Assembly: GCA_016933835.1 (NCBI GenBank)
Contig: JAFGAC010000206.1
Location: 16,450 to 80,449, forward strand
Reading direction: 5' to 3'
Origin: Clostridiales bacterium
Lineage (GTDB): Bacteria > Bacillota > Clostridia > Peptostreptococcales > Acidaminobacteraceae
Length of the DNA stretch: 64,000 bases
Position numbers and translations under genes: made by a program. How positions within the stretch are numbered: the stretch's first letter is position 1; every line of letters begins with the position of its first letter. A model generated the notes under the pieces. It ran no database searches, was not told the DNA's origin, and was given only the letters and a program-made list of their open reading frames with translations. This document shows, piece after piece, positions 27,607 to 36,941 of the stretch.

Positions 27607-29418
27607 CTACTTGCTGTCATCAAATTTGAGAACAGATAAGAACGCAGATTGAGGAACTTCAACATTTCCAAATTGACGCATTTTCTTTTTGCCTTCTTTT
27701 TGTTTTTCAAGCAATTTTTTCTTACGACTTATATCGCCTCCATAGCACTTAGCCAATACATCTTTTCTCATTGCCTTGATGTTTTCACGAGCGATAACTT
27801 TATTTCCTATCGATGCTTGAATCGGAATCAAAAACATCTGTCTTGGAATTGCGTCTTTAAGCCTGTCACAAACCTGTTTACCTCTTGATACAGCTTTACT
27901 CTCATGAACAATCATGCTAAAAGCGTCAATAACCTCTTTATTGATTAATACGTCCAATCTAACTAAATCCGACACCCTGTATTCTTTAAATTCATAATCA
28001 AGAGATCCATATCCTCTTGTTTTTGATTTTAATGCATCAAAAAAATCGTAGATAACTTCATTAAGTGGCATATCATATGTCAGTATTACACGTTTCTCAT
28101 CTATATACCTCATGTGATCCATAATGCCACGTCTATATTGACAAAGTTCCATTATATTGCCAACATATTCACTCGGAACAATAATATCTGCTTTAACAAT
28201 AGGTTCTTCGATAATATCTATTTGTGTTTTTTCTGGCAAATTTGTTGGATTTTGAACCATCAAAACTGAGCCATCTGTTTTAGTCACTCTATAAATAACA
28301 CTAGGTGAAGTTGCAATCAAGTCCAAATCGTATTCTCGATCAAGCCTTTCTTGAATAATTTCTAAATGCAGCAGTCCCAAAAAACCACATCTAAAGCCAA
28401 ATCCTAAAGCAACTGATGTTTCTGGTTCGAAGGAAAGTGCCGCATCATTGAGTTGAAGTTTCTCAAGAGCATCTCTGATATCATCATAATGTTCACCTTC
28501 AGCAGGATAAATACCACAATAAACCATTGGTGTTGCTTTTTTGTAGCCTGGAAAAGCCACTGCTGTCGGATTTTGTGCATTTGTAATAGTATCTCCTACT
28601 CGGCAGTCTTTTACATTTTTTATACTGGCAGTTACATACCCTACATCTCCAGCAGATAATTCTTTCGTTGGAATCATCATTGGAGAAAAAAGTCCTACTT
28701 CTGAAACCTCGAAATTTTTATTAGCAGCCATCATTTTAATTTTATCGCCTTTTTTAATTGTCCCATCAAACACTCTGACTAAAGCGACAGCACCTTTATA
28801 GGAATCATAAAAAGAGTCAAAAATCAAAACTTTTAAAGGTTTATCTCGATCACCTGATGGTGCTGGTACTCTCTCCACAATTCTCTCTAGTACCGCACCG
28901 ATGTTGAGGCCCTCTTTTGCGCTTATCATTGGTGCATCATCAGCTATTATCCCTATTGTCTCTTCAATTTCATGCTTGATTTCATCTGGTCTCGCACTTG
29001 GTAAATCAATTTTATTCAATACAGGTATAATCTCAAGTCCCTGTGTGTCAGCCAAATAGACATTAGCCAAGGTTTGTGCCTCTACACCTTGTGTTGCATC
29101 AACGACAAGCACAGCTCCTTCACAGGCAGCCAGCGAGCGAGAAACCTCATATGTGAAATCGACGTGCCCTGGTGTATCTATTAAATTCAAAATATACTCC
29201 ACACCATCAGCTGCATTATAAAGCAATTGAGTCGTTTGAAGTTTAATCGTAATACCACGTTCTCTTTCTAAATCCATATTGTCAAGTATTTGATCCTTCA
29301 TTTCACGATCAGTCAGCATTCCCGTTTCTTCAATTAAACGGTCAGCTAAAGTACTCTTCCCATGGTCAATATGTGCTATTATTGAAAAATTTCTGATTCT
29401 ATTTTGTCTCTTATCCAT
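27607..29418 (-). CDS. lepA: Elongation factor 4 (LepA)
   Basis: A ribosome-bound GTPase that acts on stalled or mispositioned ribosomes and in 30S biogenesis. The G domain has [21 protein letters not shown] and NKIDLP. The C-terminal LepA-specific domain ends in a basic segment, [28 protein letters not shown]. The ATG at 29418 is taken because the upstream GTG overlaps the GGGTGA ribosome binding site. The 603 residues are normal. It is divergent from rpsT. Confidence 0.97.
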   Translation of the reverse strand: MDKRQNRIRNFSIIAHIDHGKSTLADRLIEETGMLTDREMKDQILDNMDLERERGITIKLQTTQLLYNAADGVEYILNLIDTPGHVDFTYEVSRSLAACEGAVLVVDATQGVEAQTLANVYLADTQGLEIIPVLNKIDLPSARPDEIKHEIEETIGIIADDAPMISAKEGLNIGAVLERIVERVPAPSGDRDKPLKVLIFDSFYDSYKGAVALVRVFDGTIKKGDKIKMMAANKNFEVSEVGLFSPMMIPTKELSAGDVGYVTASIKNVKDCRVGDTITNAQNPTAVAFPGYKKATPMVYCGIYPAEGEHYDDIRDALEKLQLNDAALSFEPETSVALGFGFRCGFLGLLHLEIIQERLDREYDLDLIATSPSVIYRVTKTDGSVLMVQNPTNLPEKTQIDIIEEPIVKADIIVPSEYVGNIMELCQYRRGIMDHMRYIDEKRVILTYDMPLNEVIYDFFDALKSKTRGYGSLDYEFKEYRVSDLVRLDVLINKEVIDAFSMIVHESKAVSRGKQVCDRLKDAIPRQMFLIPIQASIGNKVIARENIKAMRKDVLAKCYGGDISRKKKLLEKQKEGKKKMRQFGNVEVPQSAFLSVLKFDDSK

Positions 29419-29491
29419 AATTTTCACCCTTTTTCCGTGAATTCTAATAAATTATAACAGAATAATATCTTTAATAAAAGTAATTTAATAT

Positions 29492-29520
29492 TGATTTTTA
29501 TTTATAAAAGTGATAAAATC
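29492..29520 (+). promoter_or_regulatory. Promoter of rpsT
   Basis: TTGATT (29492-29497), a 17-base spacer and TAAAAT (29515-29520), 34 bases before the rpsT start. Confidence 0.75.
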
Positions 29521-29554
29521 GATTTGTTGATTAGGAATTGAGGAGGTGAATATA

Positions 29555-29818
29555 ATGGCTAACATTAAATCTGCTGAAAAGAGAATTAAAGTTATCGCTA
29601 AAAAAACTGCTATTAACAAGTCTCGTAAATCAGAATTAAAAACTGTTATTAAAAAGTTTAATGAAGCTGTTGATTCAGGTGATAAGACATTAGCGGAGAA
29701 TAGATTTAAACTTGCAGAAAAAACTTTGATGCAAACTGCTAAAGACAATACAATACATAAAAATGCTGCATCTAGAAAAGTTTCAAGATTATCAAAAAAA
29801 TTAAACAAAATGGCATAA
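29555..29818 (+). CDS. rpsT: 30S ribosomal protein S20
   Basis: An 87-residue, strongly basic three-helix protein of the small subunit. MANIKSAEKRIKV is the standard N-terminus, so the ATG at 29555 is used rather than a GTG nine bases upstream that is part of the AGGAGGTG ribosome binding site. It is monocistronic between divergent lepA and convergent holA, as in many Firmicutes. Confidence 0.98.
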   Translation: MANIKSAEKRIKVIAKKTAINKSRKSELKTVIKKFNEAVDSGDKTLAENRFKLAEKTLMQTAKDNTIHKNAASRKVSRLSKKLNKMA

Positions 29819-29866
29819 TAGTTCAACAACATTTTTTATATTCACCGTCAAGATATAAAAAACAGT

Positions 29867-29897
29867 GCGTACCTTATCAAAATAGGTACGCTTTTTT
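29867..29897. terminator. Bidirectional terminator between rpsT and holA
   Basis: GCGTACCT and AGGTACGC form a perfect eight-pair stem, followed by TTTTTT on the plus strand. A run of A before it gives a weaker T run for holA in the other direction. Confidence 0.85.
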
Positions 29898-30909
29898 ATT
29901 TGCTCATTGTCAAATTTATAAACAAACTCTCCACATGTGCCCTTTTATTTACCCCTTCACTTTTGGAAATGATTTCATAATCAATGCACTTCCCCAACGC
30001 CTCCATCAAATAACCGCGACTCATTTTCGAAGTTCTCTTCAATATTAATTTAACCGGATATGAAGATTTAAAAGCAAGAATTTCTTGAATGCTATCAAGA
30101 GGATGCCCTTTTAGATGAAGTATTTTTGCCAACAGCATATTGTGATATTGTTTAGTCATAAGTGGTAGAATTTCATAAGAATTATGACCTTTTTTCATTA
30201 ATTCATCCAACTTTTGCATACTCATTTGAATATTTCCTTCTACAAGATAATCTGTCAACGCAAAAATATTCATTTCTAACGGCATTACCATGATTTCTTT
30301 TAAATGTTCTATCTCTATAAACTCATATGGCAATGATGTAATTTTTTTAATCTCATTCTCCATTTGATAAAGACTTATTGTTTGATTTCTATCATTGTAC
30401 ATTGAATAATTGATAAAAAAATCAAGAGACTGATTGGATATTTTTTTGCCGTATTCATTAAATTTTTTCACAACCCATTTTTTAAAATCGTTTTCGCTTA
30501 GTTTTTCAAACTCAACAATTTCAATTTTTTTCTTTTTAAAAAGCTTATATGCCTTTGACATTTTATTATTAAAAGTAAAAATATTAACGCATCCAATTGC
30601 GTGGTGACTTACTTCAATAAGTTTTTCAATTTGTTCATCAGATAAATTCATTTGATCCAAATTTTCAATTACTTGTATTTTATGTTCACTCATCACTGGT
30701 AATGTTAAAATACCATTTACAATTTGATCATAATTAGAACTAATGCCATCATAGTAGCCAAAATTGAATACATAAAGTTCTGGATTCAAGTAATCAGATT
30801 TTATACGCTCAATTGTATGATCATAAAGATACGCTTCGCGATTAATCATAACGTACAAGCTTTCCAATGATCTTGTTTTAGATTTTTTAATCACTTCAAG
30901 ATAATTCAT
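29896..30909 (-). CDS. holA: DNA polymerase III subunit delta
   Basis: The clamp-loader subunit that opens the sliding clamp. The three-domain layout (337 residues) and segments such as FKKWVVKKFNEYGKKISNQSLDFFINYSMYN and ALTDYLVEGNIQMSMQKLDELMKKGHNSYEILPLMTKQYHNMLLAK fit HolA. The N-terminal SLESLYVMINREAYLYDHTIERI resembles the family start. It is weakly conserved in primary sequence, but the comEC-holA-rpsT order is diagnostic. It lies ten bases after comEC. Confidence 0.9.
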   Translation of the reverse strand: MNYLEVIKKSKTRSLESLYVMINREAYLYDHTIERIKSDYLNPELYVFNFGYYDGISSNYDQIVNGILTLPVMSEHKIQVIENLDQMNLSDEQIEKLIEVSHHAIGCVNIFTFNNKMSKAYKLFKKKKIEIVEFEKLSENDFKKWVVKKFNEYGKKISNQSLDFFINYSMYNDRNQTISLYQMENEIKKITSLPYEFIEIEHLKEIMVMPLEMNIFALTDYLVEGNIQMSMQKLDELMKKGHNSYEILPLMTKQYHNMLLAKILHLKGHPLDSIQEILAFKSSYPVKLILKRTSKMSRGYLMEALGKCIDYEIISKSEGVNKRAHVESLFINLTMSK

Positions 30910-30919
30910 TTCATTTCTC

Positions 30920-33016
30920 CTAAAAAAATTTATATAATAAACGGTCGTCTTTAATTTTAATCATGATTGTTCCAACTTTATCAGTTCTTAAAACTTTCCC
31001 AGAATATCTTTCCAGTCTTTCGATTGCCTCTAAATGAGGGTGTCCATATTGATTGTTTTCCCCAACCGATACCACAGATATAGCAGGGTTTATTTTTTTT
31101 AGAAACTCTTCTGACGATGATGTTTTGGATCCATGGTGAGATACTTTAAGCAATGTCATATTTTTTACTTGTAAATTCTTTTCAATATCAGAGGAAATAT
31201 CCCCTGTAGTTAAAAGATCAATTCCATTGTATTTAATCCACAAAACTTGCGATAAATCATTTTCATCTTTTACCAATGATGAATTTTCAGGACTTAATAC
31301 TTTAATGTCAATGTTTTTAAAATCAATCAAATCATTTTTTATTAATTCTACTTTATGATTATATACTAATTTCATGTCTTTTAAAACTGAATCATCATTA
31401 ATAAACAAACATTCAATAGAGATTTGCTGCAAGTATTTAAGGCCTCCATAATGGTCTAAATGACCATGGCTGATAAAAGCCGCAGACAGTGACTTTACTC
31501 CTAGTACATCCAAATAGTTTTTTACATCAATATATGACCCTGCATCAATGAGTATTTTTTCTTTGTGATCATTAATTAGCAAGCTATCCCCATTACCTAC
31601 ATCGAAAAAGAAGATACCTTCTTCAAAATATCGATAAGTCATGCTGTTGACAAAAAATAGAAAAGCCACTGAAAATACAGCCATCCAGTATTTCATATTC
31701 AAAAAACAATTATACAATTCTTCATTTTCCTTGATTATAAAATAAATGAAAAAAACAAAATAATAAGCGGCTAAAATAGGAGTATTCCAATAAAACAGTT
31801 TAATATTCAGAAAAGTATAATTCGATAGCCAATCGAGAACAGATATAATCGATTCATACCCTATCTGCACAAATCGATTCAGTAGATCAATATTTAAAGG
31901 CAGTATAGCCACAAGTGCTGTCATTGGTAATAATCCACTCATGACAGCAATAATTAAAATATTTAGAGGTATTGTCAAAATATTAAAACTCACGTCCATA
32001 GTCATTAATATAGGAAATATTCCAATATAAACTTTTAAAATCTGCATCCAACTTTCATCCTGAGCTAATGAAAATGCAGCAATGAAGCTTAATTGATAGC
32101 TGATTGAAACACTGTAATAGGGATTATAAATCAAAAACAAGATATTTAAAACAGCCAACGCTGACATACTGTCATATTTCTCATTTGAAACAATACTCAG
32201 CTCTTTCAACAATCTTTGCCCTACTGCTCTCAATATTGAAACATGGTAGCCCGATAGAAAAGTAAGACTCAGTAAAATTATCAATACTATAGTTTTTCTA
32301 ATAAAGTAAAATATTCTAATACGCATAAGTAAACTGTCAATACTTTGAGCAATAATTGAGACATGAAGACCTGAAACAACTAGCAAGTGCGATAATCCAA
32401 ACAATGTAAAAATATTTTTAGTGTTTTTATCCAAAGTCTCCTTAATACCAAAAAACATTGTAAAAATAAGATTGCCTGAATCTCCAAATTTTCTTATAAG
32501 TCTATCACGCAAATTTGTTAAAATCTTATATTTTAAAGTCGGACCATTTGATTCAATCAATTCAAATTTCTCAATATCCAAAGTAAAGAAAATATTTTTA
32601 GCAGCCAAATAAGCACCTGTGTTGAATACAGCCATTTGTGGCTTTCGCTCAATTTTTTCTACTCTTCCAAAAACTGATATTTCATCACCATCATTTATTG
32701 GTTCAACATACTCATCGATTAATAGTTTTCGATTTGTACCCTCTACAATAAAATAAAATGTTTCATTGTCCTTCAAGTCAACTGAAATGACAGTCCCTTC
32801 TAAAAATTGTTCACCTTCAGTGAAAGAAATTTTATAAAATGAAGAAAGCATCATTAAAATCATAATGACAACAATAATAAAAATAGGCACCTGAGACTTA
32901 TAAAAAAGTATCAAAGTACCTATTGTCAGGTAAAGAAAAATATAATAATGCTCTCGTACGAAGGCGAGTGCCAACACATAAAAAATCATACTCAATATCA
33001 TTAATTGTCTTCTCAT
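30920..33016 (-). CDS. comEC: ComEC/Rec2 DNA uptake channel protein
   Basis: A polytopic channel for single-stranded DNA entry during transformation. The N-terminal membrane and OB-like region (about 1-150) is followed by the Competence domain with GLSHLLVVSGLHVSIIAQ and HVSILRAVGQR. A C-terminal metallo-beta-lactamase domain has AAFISHGHLDHYGG and SHHGSKTSS, which may degrade the non-transported strand. The 698 residues are usual. comEA is 18 kb away. No strong ribosome binding site is visible, so an internal ATG five codons in is possible. Confidence 0.94.
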   Translation of the reverse strand: MRRQLMILSMIFYVLALAFVREHYYIFLYLTIGTLILFYKSQVPIFIIVVIMILMMLSSFYKISFTEGEQFLEGTVISVDLKDNETFYFIVEGTNRKLLIDEYVEPINDGDEISVFGRVEKIERKPQMAVFNTGAYLAAKNIFFTLDIEKFELIESNGPTLKYKILTNLRDRLIRKFGDSGNLIFTMFFGIKETLDKNTKNIFTLFGLSHLLVVSGLHVSIIAQSIDSLLMRIRIFYFIRKTIVLIILLSLTFLSGYHVSILRAVGQRLLKELSIVSNEKYDSMSALAVLNILFLIYNPYYSVSISYQLSFIAAFSLAQDESWMQILKVYIGIFPILMTMDVSFNILTIPLNILIIAVMSGLLPMTALVAILPLNIDLLNRFVQIGYESIISVLDWLSNYTFLNIKLFYWNTPILAAYYFVFFIYFIIKENEELYNCFLNMKYWMAVFSVAFLFFVNSMTYRYFEEGIFFFDVGNGDSLLINDHKEKILIDAGSYIDVKNYLDVLGVKSLSAAFISHGHLDHYGGLKYLQQISIECLFINDDSVLKDMKLVYNHKVELIKNDLIDFKNIDIKVLSPENSSLVKDENDLSQVLWIKYNGIDLLTTGDISSDIEKNLQVKNMTLLKVSHHGSKTSSSEEFLKKINPAISVVSVGENNQYGHPHLEAIERLERYSGKVLRTDKVGTIMIKIKDDRLLYKFF

Positions 33017-33064
33017 ATGTTTATTATCAGATTATTCCGTAAACAATTCAATTGATTAGCAATA

Positions 33065-33601
33065 TTATTCCTTACTGTTCATAATTTTTTTATACGTAAT
33101 TCCTGTTTTTTCTAAAGCTAAAAGTACCGGTAAAGCCAATACACCTCCGCCTATACCTTGAATTATATTTGGTACCACACCAAGAAGCGAAGCCTTATAA
33201 CCATACAATGCAGATTCAAAAATATAATAGCCTCCTACCATGATTATTGTTCCGGCTACTACTGATATTGCAAAATAAAAAGTTTTTAAAGACAATTTTT
33301 CAACATTCTTTGATAGTGCGCGATAAATCAATCCCACGGCTAGAGCATCCAATCCTTTAATCATAAATGTCGGAATTGCATAAATTAAATATCCTGAAAA
33401 GAAATCTGCTAAAAATGATCCAAATGCAGCAGCTAAAAATCCAAAAACATTCCCCAACAAAATTCCTGAAAGATACACTAATGTATCACCGATATGTATG
33501 TAACCTTTCGTTGGTGTAGGTACTTGAATGACCATTGTTCCAACTGTTACCATAGCTGTGAATAAACTTGCCAATATCCATTTTTTTATATTTTTATTCA
33601 T
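33065..33601 (-). CDS. ECF transporter S component
   Basis: A substrate-binding membrane subunit for an energy-coupling-factor vitamin importer. The 178 residues carry five or six hydrophobic helices. TPTKGYIHIGDTLVYLSGILLGNVFGFLAAAFGSFLADFFSGY matches the DUF1393/ECF S component group, which usually works with a shared EcfA-EcfA'-EcfT module coded elsewhere. The ATG at 33601 follows GGGAGG; an upstream frame extension lacks a ribosome binding site. The substrate cannot be told; no riboswitch fits in the short leader. Confidence 0.86.
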   Translation of the reverse strand: MNKNIKKWILASLFTAMVTVGTMVIQVPTPTKGYIHIGDTLVYLSGILLGNVFGFLAAAFGSFLADFFSGYLIYAIPTFMIKGLDALAVGLIYRALSKNVEKLSLKTFYFAISVVAGTIIMVGGYYIFESALYGYKASLLGVVPNIIQGIGGGVLALPVLLALEKTGITYKKIMNSKE

Positions 33602-33669
33602 AAATTTAACCTCCCACAAATGTATTTTAACATCATCTGTGCCGTAAATTAATATAATTTAAATTTTAT

Positions 33670-35460
33670 TTATTGTTCTGTACCCATACAGCTATAAAAA
33701 TTATCTATAAATTTTATTTCATCCAAAGATAAACTGTACAACTTATAGATCAAATCATTGATTTTATCAAAATTATTCATATCAGTTTTCACTTTCATTA
33801 ATTCATCTAAAACATCTAAATCACTATAACTAATAGGAATCCTTTTTAAAGGGGTACTATAAAGTTCCAACATACTGCCTTTTTTCTTTCCATTATTGTA
33901 CAACCAGAAATACATTAATTTAGAATTTAATATTGATACAATTATTTCAAGTTTAAATATCTCCGTTCGTGGCACTATATAATAGACGTCCGCACTCGCA
34001 TAGAAATCATTTTTAGAAAGTGCAAATTTATTACAATTGCTTCTATGAGGAACTACTATTTTAGATGTTTCAAAAATATTTTTATTTCTCGGCCATTGAA
34101 GTGCGTACCACTTTCTCAAACCGTTCTGTATTTCTCTTCTTGACAATAAAATTTCTTTAAATTGCTTCAAATACTGATATTCTACTGAAGATTCATCTAA
34201 TTCTGTATACTCATCAATATATAAAATATATTTAATAATGTTTTCTTTTATTTGAAAATGTCCAATATCTGAGTTTTTGTAAAACTTTTTCAAATATGGT
34301 GAATCCTTCAATTTAAATTCATTGATTTCTTTTTCAGTAAGAACAAATATTCCTTGTCGTTCATATTCATTTTGAATTTTATATTTTTCTTTCTTCTTTT
34401 GATTAAGAAAATCTGCTCCAGATACAATTCCCTGATGTATTTCAAAAAAATCACCTAGATTATATGTTCCTTCACTTTTTATCTTTTCAATCAATTCATA
34501 ATCTTTTTCTGAAGTGTAGACTTGTAAATAACCACTATCAGAAAAAATTTGTTTTCTTGTAATTTCAAAAGTTTTATTCTGATTATATATCTTCACCAAA
34601 TTATTTTTTTCATTTTTTAATGAAGTAATTGTAATTACACTATGCTGACCGACAGCTTCCTTGAATAATTTCTGGTCATTAAAATTAATGATTTCCAAAA
34701 TATCAATATTATTTTTAATATATTTTCTTAAATTCACAGCCCCATCAGCAGTGAAATAATAGCTAGTTGAAATTACTCCCATGATGCCGTCTGGCTTCAA
34801 TACTTGCCAGCCTTTATATAAAAAATAATAGTAGAAATCCATCTTGCTTTCATAATATTTGTTTCCAAAATCATTTTTTTTAATTTCTCTAAAGAAATCC
34901 TTATTGTTTTTTTCACCGATATAAGGCGGATTCCCTAAAACAATATCAAACCTCTCGTTTATGTTCATTTCAAGTGTATTTCCCAATGTGATATTCAGGC
35001 ACAAATCAAAGGGAAATATTTCATACATCAGCAATATTCTATTGATGTATATCAATAACGCTTCCCACTGCAGTTCATAGGCATAGATACGCTTTAAAAG
35101 CGCTGTTCTCTCTTTGTCATCTTGCACTTCGCACTGGTTGATGTATGCAATCAACAAATTGCCAGTCCCTGATGAAATATCAGCCACTTTCACTTTTTTC
35201 AAGTCGCCTTCATAATTTTCTAATGTTTTCAATACAATTAAATTTGCAACATCATGAGGTGTATAAAAACTGCCTGTCAGCAATTTTTCTTCTTTCGAAA
35301 CCCCTTCATGATGATCAAAATCCATAAAAATATCCAGAAAAATATTCTTTGATTTCAACCCAAGATTATACTTTTCTTCTATGTAATTCTCATATGCATC
35401 AAAAGATAAATGGAATTTATTCAATACTTCAGAAACTGATTTCATAATTGTTATTTCCAT
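33670..35460 (-). CDS. Orphan N6-adenine DNA methyltransferase, Eco57I/TaqI-like
   Basis: Predicted SAM-dependent adenine-N6 DNA methylase. Motif X-like GSFYTPHDVANLIV is at residues 63-76, SAM motif I DISSGTGNLLIAYI at 94-107, and catalytic NPPY at 177-180, as in the gamma class. The C-terminal part (about 330-596) is a TaqI-like specificity region (RREIQNGLRKWYALQWPRN, IVVPHRSNCNKFALS, ADVYYIVP). No nuclease or helicase motif appears within it and no restriction gene is adjacent, so it is either a solitary methylase or part of a dispersed system. Its ribosome binding site touches a terminator. Confidence 0.88.
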   Translation of the reverse strand: MEITIMKSVSEVLNKFHLSFDAYENYIEEKYNLGLKSKNIFLDIFMDFDHHEGVSKEEKLLTGSFYTPHDVANLIVLKTLENYEGDLKKVKVADISSGTGNLLIAYINQCEVQDDKERTALLKRIYAYELQWEALLIYINRILLMYEIFPFDLCLNITLGNTLEMNINERFDIVLGNPPYIGEKNNKDFFREIKKNDFGNKYYESKMDFYYYFLYKGWQVLKPDGIMGVISTSYYFTADGAVNLRKYIKNNIDILEIINFNDQKLFKEAVGQHSVITITSLKNEKNNLVKIYNQNKTFEITRKQIFSDSGYLQVYTSEKDYELIEKIKSEGTYNLGDFFEIHQGIVSGADFLNQKKKEKYKIQNEYERQGIFVLTEKEINEFKLKDSPYLKKFYKNSDIGHFQIKENIIKYILYIDEYTELDESSVEYQYLKQFKEILLSRREIQNGLRKWYALQWPRNKNIFETSKIVVPHRSNCNKFALSKNDFYASADVYYIVPRTEIFKLEIIVSILNSKLMYFWLYNNGKKKGSMLELYSTPLKRIPISYSDLDVLDELMKVKTDMNNFDKINDLIYKLYSLSLDEIKFIDNFYSCMGTEQ

Positions 35461-35472
35461 TTAAAATACCTC

Positions 35473-35499
35473 CAAAAAAAGTTTGGCTTTAGCCAAACT
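35473..35499 (-). terminator. Terminator hairpin immediately before the methyltransferase ribosome binding site
   Basis: AGTTTGGCT and AGCCAAACT (35480-35488 and 35491-35499) pair perfectly with a minimal loop, then TTTTTTT on the minus strand. The T run is directly followed by GGAGG, the ribosome binding site of the methyltransferase. No promoter can fit between. Confidence 0.85.
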
Positions 35500-35907
35500 C
35501 TATTTTTTTAGGGCATATCTATCTTGCCCAATCTTTTTTACACCAGGTAGTTGTTGAATAATTTCATCCACTACTAAATCAATATCTCTTATTGCCATAT
35601 CAATACCTTTTTTCTTAAGATACTTCATGATTGTGATCAAGCGAATATAATAATGATTTGGATTTTTAAAAAAAGGATGTCTTAAAATTAGATTTTTTAT
35701 TTTTTCTTTGTCAACAACTGCTTTTTTCTCAATGATTTCTTCGACTCCATTAATTAAATCATTGATTTTGATTGATGGATTTTCATGGTTTTCCATAATG
35801 TTCTTGATATCATTTATTATATCTTCAACAGTAACGTCACAATTTTCCAATGACATATACTCATCTCTATCGTCTTTCTGATCAGGTTTACCCGAAGGTA
35901 ATTCCAT
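35500..35907 (-). CDS. Hypothetical protein, 135 residues
   Basis: I do not recognise this protein. It has an acidic, probably disordered N-terminus (residues 1-25), a helical middle rich in Ile, Lys and Glu, and a C-terminus ending LPGVKKIGQDRYALKK. That ending resembles the beta-wing of a winged-helix domain, so nucleic-acid binding is possible but unproven. AAAGGAG precedes the ATG and a perfect terminator hairpin touches its stop. It sits between the unknown 299-residue gene and the methyltransferase, all on one strand. Confidence 0.72.
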   Translation of the reverse strand: MELPSGKPDQKDDRDEYMSLENCDVTVEDIINDIKNIMENHENPSIKINDLINGVEEIIEKKAVVDKEKIKNLILRHPFFKNPNHYYIRLITIMKYLKKKGIDMAIRDIDLVVDEIIQQLPGVKKIGQDRYALKK

Positions 35908-35968
35908 TTTAAATCTCCTTTCAACTACTTTTTACTTCATCTATTATTTTACTATTTTAAGAGCAAAT

Positions 35969-36868
35969 TTACAATAGGTCTTCTACTACTACAACTTGAT
36001 CTGTTAAATGAATCAAAGTATTTTCAAATAATATTTCAATAATAACTTTCCCTCGTTCAAGTGCTTCTGCCGTAATAAAATCAAATTCAAGTTTACTTTT
36101 CAAATCTATAATTTCTCCTAAAACAACACCATCATCTATTAATTGATAAATACCCTCATCAGCAGCAATTATTCTTATTCCCTCACTACCTTTCAGAACT
36201 TTATCAACACTTGAGCGATTTTCTATAATATAAACTGCTTCATAAATATCATAATTTTCAACTTCATCAGCTGCATTAACTAATTCATCGACTATATTGG
36301 CAAAAGCATAAAGCAGAAATGAATTCCTGTCAATGAATTCATCAATATTCAAATATCCTATCAGGTCTTTTGATTCGTTGAATTTACCCATTATTCCCTT
36401 AATTAAGTGATCTTTATACCCACCATGAAAAACAGTCATCTCATCAACATAGTAATATTGATTGCCATTTTTATAAATTCTAGCAAAAATAATACCCGTC
36501 TCATCTAAAAGTTCATCATTTAAAATAGAATAATCCGATTTATCGAAAATATCCTTCAAAATGAATCCACTTGCTGTTTTTACTACTACAAAGTATGAAA
36601 TCTTTGAATTGTTGAACACATTGTATAAATCTTCATCAATTGAATGATTAGCTTTATATATATCAATTAAGTTATATTTGTTTTCAAATAAATAATCATG
36701 TATAATCCAATCGTTAAATCCATTAACTCCTACAAGATCAGATATCTGACCTTCTAAAGTAAATATTGTATGAGCCTTTCGAATTTCGTTTTCCAATAAA
36801 TCAGTTGACAAAAAATTCAAAAGTTTAACTTTTAAATCCAAAATTTTTTCTATATTTTCAGTGATCAA
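35969..36868 (-). CDS. Uncharacterised protein resembling the body of SEC-C/YecA-like proteins
   Basis: Function unknown, 299 residues. The segment GFNDWIIHDYLFENKYNLIDIY, followed by SKISYFVVVKTASGFILKDIFDK and ETGIIFARIYKNG, recalls the conserved region found in many SEC-C motif proteins, but the cysteine-rich SEC-C metal site itself is not present. The C-terminal 100 residues may be a second domain. It starts with TTG: GAGGTGG lies six bases before it and there is no in-frame ATG nearby. It diverges from alaX with a 73-base gap. Confidence 0.7.
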   Translation of the reverse strand: MITENIEKILDLKVKLLNFLSTDLLENEIRKAHTIFTLEGQISDLVGVNGFNDWIIHDYLFENKYNLIDIYKANHSIDEDLYNVFNNSKISYFVVVKTASGFILKDIFDKSDYSILNDELLDETGIIFARIYKNGNQYYYVDEMTVFHGGYKDHLIKGIMGKFNESKDLIGYLNIDEFIDRNSFLLYAFANIVDELVNAADEVENYDIYEAVYIIENRSSVDKVLKGSEGIRIIAADEGIYQLIDDGVVLGEIIDLKSKLEFDFITAEALERGKVIIEILFENTLIHLTDQVVVVEDLL

Positions 36869-36941
36869 ATTTTACCACCTCTCATTAGTATTGTATAATG
36901 ATAACTGAATAGATTGAATTTCGCAATAGGAGGAGTATAAA

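Noticed and set aside
33602..33669. Vitamin riboswitch before the ECF S component gene
   Set aside because: Fewer than 70 bases are available and no conserved TPP, FMN or cobalamin motif is present.
33670..35460. Complete restriction-modification system or fused type IIG enzyme
   Set aside because: No PD-(D/E)xK nuclease segment is apparent in the protein and neighbouring genes do not resemble nucleases; only a methylase can be supported.
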